A stretch of 64,000 nucleotides of DNA, taken from NCBI RefSeq assembly GCF_927798115.1, contig NZ_CAKMMG010000001.1:1488001-1552000 (forward strand), in the 5' to 3' direction. A program made the translations under genes and the position numbers. Each line of letters begins with the position of its first letter. Position 1 is the stretch's first letter. This DNA comes from Paenibacillus auburnensis (GTDB taxonomy: Bacteria > Bacillota > Bacilli > Paenibacillales > Paenibacillaceae). The notes below the pieces were generated by a model. It was given only the letters and a program-made list of their open reading frames with translations, had not been told where the DNA came from and searched no databases. Positions 7,081 to 15,200 of the stretch are shown here, in pieces.

Positions 7081-9240
7081 CTATTTTACCGATAAGAAGT
7101 GCAGTCCGTAGAAGTTACCCCATGCCCAAGGATTCGATTGCACACCCGTAATACCCGGCTTCACCAGGAAGAACTGCTGCTGATAGAACAGCGGGATGGC
7201 GTAGGCATTGTCTATCAGGTTATTGATAACTTTAGCAGCGAATGGTGCTGCATCTTCAACTGTCAATGCATTGACGAACTCTGCCTGCCACATTCTTAGG
7301 TCTCTTAAATCATCCGACTGGGTTTTGTTATAGTACACCTGTACATCCAGCGCATTCTGATTCAGCTTTCCGCCCGGTGCATTCGGGGCAATGAAGCTCC
7401 ATGCACTTACAAAAGCGGCATGCTTCTCATCATTTGTCTTCGCTTTCTTCCATACATCCACAATCTGTTGCCACTGTTCGGCAGCCGTTGGTACTCCCTT
7501 CGGCTTCAGATAAGGCTGCCACTCGGCAGGCTGCTTCGCCGTCCAATCTTCCAAGAAGGCGATGTCTTCTTTGGCCGCCTGTTCAAGCTTAGCCCAATCG
7601 CTCCATTCCACGCCAACCTTCGCGTCATTAGGATCTCCGTATTGTTCAATAGCAGGTTTATAGTAGACTTCTTTGCTCCAATTCACGAAATTCTGGGTAG
7701 CTTCAAGCGGTGCATCCAGTGTACCGATGGAATACAGCTGCTGTGTTGCACCCATATCCAGACTTCCCGGTTCACTCCAGTTCGTTGCCCCGGAAGCCAG
7801 GATGAATCCTGGTTCGGCATCCGCTTGCGGGCCGTTATATTGATAGGCATTGAACTGGGTTTCATTCAACTGTTTGATTTCCGTTGTAATTCCGAGCCCC
7901 TGCTGCAATTCCTGACCAAGCGCCAGGGCAATGGATTCCCCTTGCGGATCCACTTGCTTAACACCAATATAAAGAATCAGCTTCGGCAACCCTTTGCCGC
8001 CTTCAAATCCGGCATCCTTGAGCATCTGTTTAGCTCCATCCAGATCCTCTTCAATTCCCTTTTCCAGCTTTTCCGTCGGCCAGCCTGGTGATGCGAACAC
8101 ATTGGTTACTCCGCCCATACCATTCAGAACCGATTCTACAATCGGTTTACGCTGGAGTGCTTTGGCAATCGCCTGACGGACTTCCTTCTTGTCGTACGGG
8201 GATTCCTTGGTCGGGTTGGACCATTCCAGGTACTTGATGGCATAATTTGGTGCTGTGAACAGCTCTGAATTCAGATCATGTGACTTCACATATTGCAAAT
8301 CCGACGTAGTCTGCACCAGCGCTACCTCAGTTTTACCAGCCATGTAATCTTCTACCGGCACGGTTGTGGCCGGGAGTACATGGATCGTTTCCACATTCCC
8401 GCGGTTCAGCTGATCCTTCACACCCACATAATTGGGATTGCTTACCATTACAAGCTCTCCGTTAGGTGTGAACGATTTAACCATATACGGACCGTTACTT
8501 ACGAAGTTCTCTGGGGCAAACCAGTCACTCGGGTGCGCGTCAACAACCTTTGGATTCATCGGCATCGCCCCGGCCAGCACCAGATCACCCAAGATGGCAT
8601 GAGGCAGCGTAGTGGTAATTTGCAAGGTATAATCATCAATTACTTTGAGTCCGACTTCTTCTTTACTTACCGACCCAGCGTGATAAGCGTAAGAGTTCTT
8701 TACAAAATTAAGTACGCTAAGCCACAGCTGTGCGGTCGTATTCTTAGGATCCAGCTGGTACATGTAGGAATAATAAAAATCATTGGCAGTAACCGGATCA
8801 CCGTTAGACCATTTGGCATCCTTTCGGAGGGTAAACGTCCAGGTCGTTTTATCCTCAGAAACTGTATATCCTGTAGCAATCTTAGGGACGATTTCATTTT
8901 TTTGATTGTACCCATACAGACCTTCGAGCAGAGTACCTTGTTCAACAAGAATCTGCCCCTGCCACTGCGTCGGATCCAGTGTAGGCATCTTCGGATTGAA
9001 AATAGTCACCGAGCTTCCTGCTTTAATCTCAGGATCAGAAGCGCTTTCATTTTTAGGAGCGGATTCTCCTGAATTATTCTTCGTGTTAGACGCACTATTG
9101 GTACTGGCCGGCTTGTTCCCATCATTGCCGCTGCCACTATTGCCGTTGGCATTATTTGAGTTGTTGTTGCATGCAGTCACCGAAAGCATAGCAAATGACA
9201 GAATAAGCGCGAGAATAGCATTCTTCTTTTTCATCCTCAA
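7081..9240 (-). CDS. oppA: Oligopeptide-binding lipoprotein, OppA-type (SBP family 5)
   Basis: The extracellular receptor of the operon and its first gene. The N-terminus is a lipoprotein signal (MKKKNAILALILSFAML, then SVTAC), so Cys is lipidated after cleavage. A low-complexity Asn/Gly/Ser/Lys tether of about 60 residues follows. The SBP_bac_5 core shows DKTTWTFTLRKDAKWSNGDP and, further on, GNVETIHVLP and YDKKEVRQAIAKAL. At about 719 residues it is longer than common OppA proteins (about 540-600), with an Asp/Trp-rich insertion in the second half. Start: TTG at 9240 has AAGGGGG five bases upstream; the ATG at 9234 is 11 bases away and is the alternative. Confidence 0.9.
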   Translation of the reverse strand: MRMKKKNAILALILSFAMLSVTACNNNSNNANGNSGSGNDGNKPASTNSASNTKNNSGESAPKNESASDPEIKAGSSVTIFNPKMPTLDPTQWQGQILVEQGTLLEGLYGYNQKNEIVPKIATGYTVSEDKTTWTFTLRKDAKWSNGDPVTANDFYYSYMYQLDPKNTTAQLWLSVLNFVKNSYAYHAGSVSKEEVGLKVIDDYTLQITTTLPHAILGDLVLAGAMPMNPKVVDAHPSDWFAPENFVSNGPYMVKSFTPNGELVMVSNPNYVGVKDQLNRGNVETIHVLPATTVPVEDYMAGKTEVALVQTTSDLQYVKSHDLNSELFTAPNYAIKYLEWSNPTKESPYDKKEVRQAIAKALQRKPIVESVLNGMGGVTNVFASPGWPTEKLEKGIEEDLDGAKQMLKDAGFEGGKGLPKLILYIGVKQVDPQGESIALALGQELQQGLGITTEIKQLNETQFNAYQYNGPQADAEPGFILASGATNWSEPGSLDMGATQQLYSIGTLDAPLEATQNFVNWSKEVYYKPAIEQYGDPNDAKVGVEWSDWAKLEQAAKEDIAFLEDWTAKQPAEWQPYLKPKGVPTAAEQWQQIVDVWKKAKTNDEKHAAFVSAWSFIAPNAPGGKLNQNALDVQVYYNKTQSDDLRDLRMWQAEFVNALTVEDAAPFAAKVINNLIDNAYAIPLFYQQQFFLVKPGITGVQSNPWAWGNFYGLHFLSVK

Positions 9241-9642
9241 GCGTTCCCCCTTAAATATGTTCCTCAAAATAAACCTAACACGTTATCAATTAGTTATCAT
9301 TTGTACTATCAATATGATACTTCCAGCTACTCACCTCCTAAATTAAAACCAAACACAACTTGACAATAATAACACAAAACCTAACATTTATTCCCGTATA
9401 TCACTTATGTAACCGCTTCAATTGTAATTTTATTACTGTTTCATGTCAAGAAAAAAATGGAATTCAATTTTTGTTAGTATAACTATTCATGATAATTTTA
9501 GACTAACAAAATTTACGATTTCGTGAAAATCCCTTCATTTTCATAATATTTATTATTATCAAATTCGTAAAAATCCGATAATTCTCTCTCCCTAATCTTA
9601 TACGGGAGCAGATCCCGTCTAAGTTCCGGGCGATATCCGCAT
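9241..9642. promoter_or_regulatory. AT-rich upstream region of the opp operon
   Basis: About 400 bases without a gene, strongly AT-rich. An inverted repeat, TTTTGTTAGT (9469-9478) and ACTAACAAAA (9502-9511), with a 23-base spacer lies about 230 bases before oppA. CATTTTCATAATATT at 9536-9550 matches the B. subtilis CodY consensus AATTTTCWGAAAATT with three mismatches. opp operons are CodY targets in B. subtilis, so control by CodY is possible but unproven. I could not fix the promoter. Confidence 0.35.
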
Positions 9643-9667
9643 AAAAAAGCCGCGCTATGCGCGGCTT
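9643..9667 (-). terminator. Terminator of the AAA ATPase gene
   Basis: Stem GCCGCGC / GCGCGGC with a 3-base loop, followed on the minus strand by six T. It lies about 70 bases after the ATPase stop codon. Confidence 0.85.
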
Positions 9668-9735
9668 CTGCTTACAGTAAATTCACCCTATAACCCATCT
9701 ATTATTGATATGAGATCAGGCTCCTAATAACGAAC

Positions 9736-10449
9736 CTATTCATCACTGAATAGCTCCCTCAATACCGCCTTACGGTTTTCGAGAAACCGTCTGGTTAGAA
9801 TGTAATGCAGTGTGTCTTCGTACTGAATCTCCCCGACAGGCTGGCTGTCAAAGTTCAGGATTTGGGCATCCGGATAGCCAAGGAGAATCGGGGAGTGCGT
9901 TGCGATGATAAACTGGGCTTCTTGATCCAGATCCTTAATGATTCGGAGCAATGACAATTGCCGGGCTGGTGATAGCGCAGCTTCGGGTTCATCCAGCAGA
10001 TAGATCGCCTTTTTTCCGAAACGGTGCTTAAAAAGCGACAAAAACGCCTCACCATGGGACTGTTCATGTAATGACTGCCCCCCATAATACCTCAAGCTGG
10101 AAGGCATCGTATCGATATGTGAAGCAAAGTGGTAAAAGGTCTCCGCCCTGAGAAAAAAGCCGTCGGTCACCTTGGGCAGCCAGGATAATCGCACGTGATC
10201 TCCGAGCGCCGAGTGCGAAGCATCTACCTCGTAAGTATTGTTCCTGCCTCCGCCTGCCGTATTAAATCCGCACTGATAAGCGACTGCCTCGAGCAGTGTG
10301 GACTTTCCTGAGCCGTTTTCGCCAACCAGAAAGGTAACATTCGTCTTGAATTCAAGACGGTGCAGATTTTTCAGGGCTGATATGGTAAATGGATAGCGGG
10401 AACGATCCGTATCCTTTTTCGGTAGAATCTCCACACTTCGCAGGAACAT
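9736..10449 (-). CDS. AAA family ATPase (ABC/RecF-like, OLD/AAA_21 type)
   Basis: A 237-residue stand-alone ATPase. The start has GGAG eight bases upstream. It shows Walker A LVGENGSGKST (near residues 41-50) after a strand that begins LHRLEFKTNVTFL, and Walker B KKAIYLLDEPEAALSPARQL, then the switch motif FIIATHSPILLGYP. There is no coiled-coil insertion or nuclease domain, and the signature region (GQSLHEQSHGEAFLSLF) is the weak one seen in this family. Such proteins are common in Bacillales as single genes of unknown role. No nuclease or toxin partner is next to it, so a defence role is not supported. Confidence 0.85.
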   Translation of the reverse strand: MFLRSVEILPKKDTDRSRYPFTISALKNLHRLEFKTNVTFLVGENGSGKSTLLEAVAYQCGFNTAGGGRNNTYEVDASHSALGDHVRLSWLPKVTDGFFLRAETFYHFASHIDTMPSSLRYYGGQSLHEQSHGEAFLSLFKHRFGKKAIYLLDEPEAALSPARQLSLLRIIKDLDQEAQFIIATHSPILLGYPDAQILNFDSQPVGEIQYEDTLHYILTRRFLENRKAVLRELFSDE

Positions 10450-10492
10450 ATAATCATCTCCAAACCTATGTTATGAAAAAGCAAAGACCCGG

Positions 10493-11176
10493 TTACTTCA
10501 CATCTACAGCTTCATAGAACAGTACATCATTCTCTACGTAGAGAAGCCCCTCCTGTTTAAGGTCCATCGATTGAATATCCTTTTTTGAGGGGTACTTCTG
10601 CAGAGCTTTATAGACATCTTCTTTATTCTGCTTATTAACAATCTGATAAACGACGATTTTATTTTTTCCTTTCTCCAAAATCAAATCATAGGTGCGGAAG
10701 CTCGCTTGTATTGAATCACGAACGGGCTGCTCTATCTTACCTTGAGGAGAATACTCAGTCATTGTATTTAAATCCATCCAGGAGATCACTGAGCGATGGA
10801 TACCGGACCCGAAAGAATAAGCATACACGAGATCCATGGTGCCGTCATTATTGATATCGTAAGGCACAACACTGGTTACCCCATTGGCACCGAACCCAAT
10901 TCCCAGCACTGCAGCCTTTCCATCAGCGACAACAAAGGTCTCTAAGCTGCTGCTGTCTTTAAAAATCTGGTGTTTGGTCTCTGACCAGACCTCTGGAGGT
11001 GTAATCTCATTCAGCTCACTAACCAGACTGACTTTCTGCTGACCCAGCAACTCCTGAATAATTGTTTCAGCTTCCTTAACGGACAGCTTTTCGGACTTGG
11101 AATCACATGCGGTAAACAGCAGGATTACCGACAGTAAACACACACCGAATTCGGCAAATTTGCGGTTGCTGTTCAT
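10493..11176 (-). CDS. Lipoprotein of unknown function, 227 residues
   Basis: A lipoprotein with signal segment and lipobox LLFTAC (Cys near residue 24). The mature part has an FG-GAP/VCBS-like stretch, VPYDINNDGTMDLVYAYSFGSG, of the kind that forms beta-propeller blades, but only one such repeat is seen. Its start codon overlaps the stop of the upstream zinc-ribbon gene (ATGA), so the two are translationally coupled. Function not assigned. Confidence 0.75.
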   Translation of the reverse strand: MNSNRKFAEFGVCLLSVILLFTACDSKSEKLSVKEAETIIQELLGQQKVSLVSELNEITPPEVWSETKHQIFKDSSSLETFVVADGKAAVLGIGFGANGVTSVVPYDINNDGTMDLVYAYSFGSGIHRSVISWMDLNTMTEYSPQGKIEQPVRDSIQASFRTYDLILEKGKNKIVVYQIVNKQNKEDVYKALQKYPSKKDIQSMDLKQEGLLYVENDVLFYEAVDVK

Positions 11177-11442
11177 GTCCGGACCTTCTTAATGTCTTTA
11201 TTGAACCAATGAACATACCCGCAGCGGTCGCAGGTCAATATATTCGCTGAACGGTTAGCGAAATCCAGATTCAAGAAACTTAGTAAAGCGGTGTTCAACT
11301 GCGCATTGCCATGATCGAATCTATCATATTGACAGTGCACGCAGATCACACGCAGGCCATTCACCTGATAGGGGGCTGCAGCTGTTAACTCTTTTATATT
11401 TTTGGAAAAAATCTTAAAGAACCGCTTTGCTCCGTTTGCCAT
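11173..11442 (-). CDS. Small zinc-ribbon-like protein
   Basis: An 89-residue protein with two Cys pairs, CVHCQYD near residue 34 and CDRCGYVHWF near residue 75. This spacing is compatible with a zinc ribbon closing over a 40-residue loop. The start is supported by GGAGG seven bases upstream. It overlaps the lipoprotein start by four bases and forms a two-gene operon with it. Similar short proteins are found in Bacillaceae without a known role. Metal binding is inferred from the Cys pattern only. Confidence 0.7.
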   Translation of the reverse strand: MANGAKRFFKIFSKNIKELTAAAPYQVNGLRVICVHCQYDRFDHGNAQLNTALLSFLNLDFANRSANILTCDRCGYVHWFNKDIKKVRT

Positions 11443-11544
11443 TTCTGGAGCCTCCTTTTGACACGTTTCCCTTTTATACGCATCCTAAATTTGGAAGTTT
11501 CAGTATATGCTGATCTATCTCATGTATAAGTGTTGGTGTACAGA

Positions 11545-11591
11545 TAAAAAAACGGCCGTTAGTGTTCCCGGGGGAGCCTATACAGCCGTTT
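11545..11591 (-). terminator. Terminator after the GIY-YIG-like gene
   Basis: Outer arms AACGGC (11551-11556) and GCCGTT (11585-11590) flank inner short pairings. On the minus strand seven T follow. It lies just after the stop at 11598. Confidence 0.7.
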
Positions 11592-11597
11592 GTCCTA

Positions 11598-11957
11598 TTA
11601 TCTCTGCAGTGGTTTATTGTAGCCTTTGTCTTCATAGGGCTGTAATTCCTCAAGCCACCGTTTCAGCATTACCTTGCATTCCCATTTCACATCGGCAATT
11701 TCGTCAGTTTCCTTCTCCTCCAGCACTTCATAGCTGAAATTCTCTGCCCCAAGCGCTTTCCAGTCCTTTTGCAGCTCTGCATTTGCGAACCGGCCCATAT
11801 CCAGCTGCATCTGGAGGGTAAACCATTTGTTCTTCAGATTGGAAAAGGTGTCGATGTAGATTTTACCACTGAGCTTATTAGTGATTTGGATGGCACCCAT
11901 GTATGTTTTAATCTGCTTGTATTCCTCTTGAAGCTCCTTACGCTTGCTCTTGTCCAC
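11598..11957 (-). CDS. GIY-YIG-like protein with degenerate active site
   Basis: A 119-residue protein starting at GTG (11957), which has AAGGAGAG six bases upstream; an upstream in-frame start would overlap the next gene and lacks a site. The region AIQITNKLSGKIYIDTFSNL, then KNKW, matches the layout of a GIY-YIG nuclease core. However, GIY is replaced by IQI, the second motif reads YID rather than YIG, and the usual catalytic Arg in the following helix is not evident. The C-terminal WLEELQPYEDKGYNKP is typical of a Bacillales subgroup with this annotation. It is probably not an active nuclease. Confidence 0.75.
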   Translation of the reverse strand: MDKSKRKELQEEYKQIKTYMGAIQITNKLSGKIYIDTFSNLKNKWFTLQMQLDMGRFANAELQKDWKALGAENFSYEVLEEKETDEIADVKWECKVMLKRWLEELQPYEDKGYNKPLQR

Positions 11958-11982
11958 GTTATTCTCTCCTTCTGCGGAAGTC

Positions 11983-12462
11983 TTAATAGCCCATTTCCTT
12001 GAGTACCCGGGATAGTACACTTAGCCGCTCCCCGATCATTTCACCGTCTTCACCAAGCGCTTGGGCAAACAGCTTAATATCATTATCAATCATTGGATTG
12101 TCAGTACACACTGCCACATTCATGGCGTCTCCCTGCAGCCCGATACGATCAATCGTCGTGTTCTCCGGGTCATACATTTTGGGCATGCGGTAAGCATCCT
12201 GGAAGTATAAGCTGCTTCTGCAAATCAGGATCGCCAGATCCAGCACACGGTGCATCGGCAATTCTTCCGACTGTCTGGACCACTTCTCCCCTGTGTGTCT
12301 CCATACTTTAGCTGAGATATCGACCTTTCCCCGGTCATTCCACTGGGCTAAGCCGAGGGACAGCCCCTGGGCATCAGTGTTGCCGGCATAACGACCGTCT
12401 ACCTGCTCATAATTTTCGGATACGATCACAGGTTTATGTTTTAGGGTGGTTGGAATTTTCAT
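11983..12462 (-). CDS. Conserved protein of unknown function (DUF6530-like)
   Basis: A 159-residue soluble protein from ATG at 12462, with GGAG about nine bases upstream. The sequence starts MKIPTTLKHKPVIVSENYEQ and includes SLGLAQWNDRGKVDISAKVW and LPMHRVLDLAILICRSSLYF. I recall this pattern from the DUF6530 family of Bacillales, but cannot confirm it here. No signal or membrane segment. The GIY-YIG-like gene starts 25 bases after its stop, so they are likely cotranscribed. A four-unit tandem repeat lies directly before its ribosome binding site. Confidence 0.7.
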   Translation of the reverse strand: MKIPTTLKHKPVIVSENYEQVDGRYAGNTDAQGLSLGLAQWNDRGKVDISAKVWRHTGEKWSRQSEELPMHRVLDLAILICRSSLYFQDAYRMPKMYDPENTTIDRIGLQGDAMNVAVCTDNPMIDNDIKLFAQALGEDGEMIGERLSVLSRVLKEMGY

Positions 12463-12482
12463 CTTTACACGCTCCAATTGTA

Positions 12483-12514
12483 TTTACTAATTTACTAAAT
12501 TACTAATTTACTAA
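12483..12514. repeat. Four tandem 8-base repeats (TTTACTAA)
   Basis: TTTACTAA, TTTACTAA, ATTACTAA, TTTACTAA in direct succession, with a single mismatch in unit three. In the direction of the downstream gene (minus strand) they read TTAGTAAA and end about six bases before its GGAG site. Confidence 0.85.
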
Positions 12515-12560
12515 GTCAAAAATCATAATACCCTTCATTCCATCATCTGTCAATCCCGCA

Positions 12561-12598
12561 AAAAAAAGCTTCCGCAGCAGATGCTGCAGAAGCTTTTT
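12561..12598 (-). terminator. Terminator of the DrrAB-like exporter operon
   Basis: A long stem, AAAAAGCTTCCGCAGC paired with GCTGCAGAAGCTTTTT, with one mismatch and a 4-base loop. A/T runs flank both sides, so it may act in both directions. Confidence 0.8.
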
Positions 12599-12642
12599 GG
12601 CGTACCTCTGAGTGTGGTCCGACTCTGGGTAGCCTTTGAAAA

Positions 12643-13455
12643 TTAGGTGCGGCGCATGTAAGCGCGGACGGTGATGGGTGCGAAGATAGCCACAATCACA
12701 GCAGCGCCGACCAGCGAAAAGACGAGATCCGAACCTGCTGTTCCGTTATTCGCTAATTCACGGACTGCCGTGACCAGGTGGGAAATCGGGTTGATTTTGA
12801 CGAACCACTGAAGCCAGTCAGGCATAGTATCGACCGGCACAAAGGCATTGGAGAGAAACGTAAGCGGGAATAGCACGATCATGGATATCCCCTGCACACT
12901 GGAAGCTGTACGGGCAATTACACCGAAGAACGCGAAGATCCAGCTGATGGCCCAGGAGCAGGCGATCACCAGCAGCGCTGCTATAGCTACAGAACCGATG
13001 CCGCCCTCAGGACGATAGCCCATGAGATATCCCATAACGAAAGTCAGTACCGTTGCGATGGTATAACGGACCGTATCTGCGAGCAGTGCTCCCGCCAGTG
13101 GCGCAATCCGCGAAATCGGCAGTGATTTGAAGCGGTCGAACACCCCTTTTTCCATATCCTCACGCAGTTGCACGCCAGTGACGATGGAGGTGGTAATGAC
13201 CGTCTGCACCAGAATTCCTGGGATGATTACCGGCAAGTAGCTCACCACGTCACCAGAGATCGCTCCGCCGAAGATATAGGTAAACATTAGGGTGAAAATA
13301 ATCGGCTGAAACGTTACATCAAACAGCTGCTCAGGGGTACGCTTGATTTTAAGCAGCCCCCGGTAAGCCATTGTCAGGGAATTGCGAACCGCCTGGCCGA
13401 AGCTGGAGTGATTCTTCAACTGGCGCTCAGCCCCCGGCTTAATTAATGTGCTCAT
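12643..13455 (-). CDS. ABC-2 type exporter permease, DrrB-like
   Basis: A 270-residue ABC-2 permease. ATG at 13455 follows AGGGGGA with 7-8 bases between and overlaps the ATPase stop by 17 bases. About six membrane segments are visible. The hallmark LREDMEKGVFDRFKSLPISR (the loop contacting the ATPase) and FLSNAFVPVDTMPDWLQWF near the end are typical of DrrB/daunorubicin-resistance permeases. With the ATPase it should export a hydrophobic compound or drug. The substrate cannot be told from sequence. Confidence 0.9.
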   Translation of the reverse strand: MSTLIKPGAERQLKNHSSFGQAVRNSLTMAYRGLLKIKRTPEQLFDVTFQPIIFTLMFTYIFGGAISGDVVSYLPVIIPGILVQTVITTSIVTGVQLREDMEKGVFDRFKSLPISRIAPLAGALLADTVRYTIATVLTFVMGYLMGYRPEGGIGSVAIAALLVIACSWAISWIFAFFGVIARTASSVQGISMIVLFPLTFLSNAFVPVDTMPDWLQWFVKINPISHLVTAVRELANNGTAGSDLVFSLVGAAVIVAIFAPITVRAYMRRT

Positions 13456-14476
13456 ATTGTTGTCCCCCTGCTTTATTATCTTTTTCGGATACCTGTGCTG
13501 CATTATCTTCTACACCATGACCAGTCAGGGACAGAAAAACTTCGTCCAGGGTCGGCTTCTGTACACTCATTTCGGACAAGGGAATTCCCGCAGCACGAAG
13601 CGCAATCAGCAGATCGGTTACCTGATCCGCATTGCCCATCGGCGCAGTAATCTTGGCAGCTTCTGCGGATACAGCGGCCTGAACCCGCAGCACCCGTTCA
13701 ACAGTCTGCCGGGCAACCATAATTTGCTGCGGATTCTCCACTCTTAAGTGCAGCGATGAGCTGCCAACAGAGGATTTCAGATCATCAACGGTACCTTCGG
13801 CAACCACTCTTCCATGGTCAATAACCGCTATCCGGTCTGCCAGCTGATCAGCTTCCTCCAGATACTGTGTGGTCAAAAGAACCGTTGAACCCGAGCCCAC
13901 CAGCCGGCGGATCGTATCCCACATCTGGTTGCGGGTGCGCGGGTCAAGCCCTGTAGTCGGCTCATCCAGGAAGATCAGCGGCGGCTGGGCGATCAGGCTT
14001 GCGGCCAGATCCAGCCGGCGGCGCATCCCGCCGGAGAAATGCTTGAGCGGACGTTTGGCAGCTTCGGTCAGCCCGAATTCCTCCAGCAGATCCGCTGCTT
14101 TACGCCGGGATTCCGCACGGCCCAGTCCAAGCAGCCGGGAGAAGATCACCAGATTCTCGGTAGCGCTAAGCGACTCATCGACGGATGCGTATTGTCCGGT
14201 TACCCCGATCAATTGCCGTACGATCTGCGGCTCCTTCACCACATCATGCCCGAAGATTCTGGCGGATCCGGCATCCGGGCGCAATAAGGTTGCCAGCATA
14301 CGGATCGCTGTCGTTTTCCCGGCGCCGTTAGGCCCGAGCACCCCGTAGATGGAACCGGTGGCTACCTGAAGATCCACCCCATCTACCGCACGGTTGTCTC
14401 CGAACACCTTGACCAGCCCCTGCGCTTCAATGGCTAATGCTGCTTGCTGCGGCGCTTTTTTGGTTTGTTGACTCAT
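13439..14476 (-). CDS. ABC exporter ATPase, DrrA-like
   Basis: A 345-residue ATPase of the DrrA family. It has Walker A GPNGAGKTT, signature FSGGMRRRLDLAASL, Walker B LIFLDEPTTGLD and H-loop LLTTQYLEEADQ. The C-terminal DrrA extension includes SLHLRVENPQQ and QKPTLDEVFLSLTGHG, a conserved end motif. A strong ribosome binding site (GGAGGAG) precedes the ATG. It is the first gene of the exporter operon, divergent from the MarR gene, and shares the intergenic region that holds the MarR-type operator. Confidence 0.9.
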   Translation of the reverse strand: MSQQTKKAPQQAALAIEAQGLVKVFGDNRAVDGVDLQVATGSIYGVLGPNGAGKTTAIRMLATLLRPDAGSARIFGHDVVKEPQIVRQLIGVTGQYASVDESLSATENLVIFSRLLGLGRAESRRKAADLLEEFGLTEAAKRPLKHFSGGMRRRLDLAASLIAQPPLIFLDEPTTGLDPRTRNQMWDTIRRLVGSGSTVLLTTQYLEEADQLADRIAVIDHGRVVAEGTVDDLKSSVGSSSLHLRVENPQQIMVARQTVERVLRVQAAVSAEAAKITAPMGNADQVTDLLIALRAAGIPLSEMSVQKPTLDEVFLSLTGHGVEDNAAQVSEKDNKAGGQQYEHIN

Positions 14477-14576
14477 TTGCTACTCCTCCTACACAACTAA
14501 TATATAAGGATCATAAATCCCTTATTTAAACTGAATATAAACGTGTATGTATTTCTTCAGCCCTTCAGTCCTGTTC

Positions 14577-14604
14577 ATTATAAGCCTGATTATGGAGCTG
14601 CCAA
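14577..14604 (-). promoter_or_regulatory. Sigma-A promoter of the exporter operon
   Basis: On the minus strand TTGGCA, 16 bases, TATAAT. It lies about 100 bases upstream of the DrrA-like start. Confidence 0.6.
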
Positions 14605-14664
14605 ACGGTCTGCAAGACCATTTTGCCCTCCGTCCCCGGATGTAGAAACCGGAATAAATAATCG

Positions 14665-14716
14665 TAGACAAAAAGGTAACCTGTTACATATAATAAATGT
14701 GTAATAGGTTACCTTT
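14665..14716 (+). promoter_or_regulatory. marR promoter embedded in a palindromic operator
   Basis: The -35 is TAGACA (14665-14670), the spacer 18 bases and the -10 a perfect TATAAT (14689-14694). Two 17-base arms, AAAGGTAACCTGTTACA (14672-14688) and TGTAATAGGTTACCTTT (14700-14716), flank the -10 and match as an inverted repeat except at one position. A repressor bound here would cover the promoter, as expected for MarR autoregulation. Confidence 0.8.
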
Positions 14717-14735
14717 ATGAAAGGAGCAGAAACTA

Positions 14736-15200
14736 ATGGACTTAAAAGAACAGCAGGCTTACATCCTCGGCGCCTTCCTTACGCTCGCCAACCGTCTTCA
14801 GGTGCTGGGTGACCAGCTGGATGAGAAGATCACAATGAAACAGTGGCTGCTGATTGCTGTTATTTTAAAGAGCGGCTCCCCTGCACCTGCCTTAAGCGAT
14901 CTGGCTGCGATGATCGGCAGCTCCAGGCAAAATGTCAAGAAAATGGCCCTTCTGCTGGAGAAGCAGGGATTTGTGACGCTCTCTAAGGATGAAAAGGATG
15001 CACGGATTCTGCGTGTGAGGCTTACCGAAGAATGTATGGTTTATTTTGCGGGTAGAAACCGGGAGGAAGAACAGTTCATGGACGATTTATTCCAGGATTT
15101 CAATGCGGAGCTGACCAGCGGACTGTTCACGGGTCTGACCAAGCTCACTGCTAACATTACCCGGATGGAAGCTGGCTCCCCAGATGAAGAAAAGGAGTAG
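14736..15200 (+). CDS. MarR family transcriptional regulator
   Basis: A 154-residue winged-helix regulator. The start has AAGGAG nine bases upstream. The DNA-binding part is ALSDLAAMIGSSRQNVKKMA followed by a beta-wing (KQGFVTLSKDEKDARILRVRL). Such proteins bind palindromes as dimers and release when a small compound binds. It lies divergent from the DrrAB-like exporter and has the 17-base-arm operator at its own promoter, so it most likely represses itself, and possibly the exporter 200 bases away. It overlaps the next gene by 17 bases. Confidence 0.88.
   Translation: MDLKEQQAYILGAFLTLANRLQVLGDQLDEKITMKQWLLIAVILKSGSPAPALSDLAAMIGSSRQNVKKMALLLEKQGFVTLSKDEKDARILRVRLTEECMVYFAGRNREEEQFMDDLFQDFNAELTSGLFTGLTKLTANITRMEAGSPDEEKE

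Noticed and set aside
7420..8091. Long plus-strand reading frame opposite the oppA gene
   Set aside because: It mirrors the coding frame of oppA, has no ribosome binding site and gives a low-complexity protein; the 8293-9072 frame is rejected for the same reason.
9736..10449. AAA ATPase as part of a phage-defence system
   Set aside because: No nuclease, toxin or second defence gene adjoins it; it has its own terminator.
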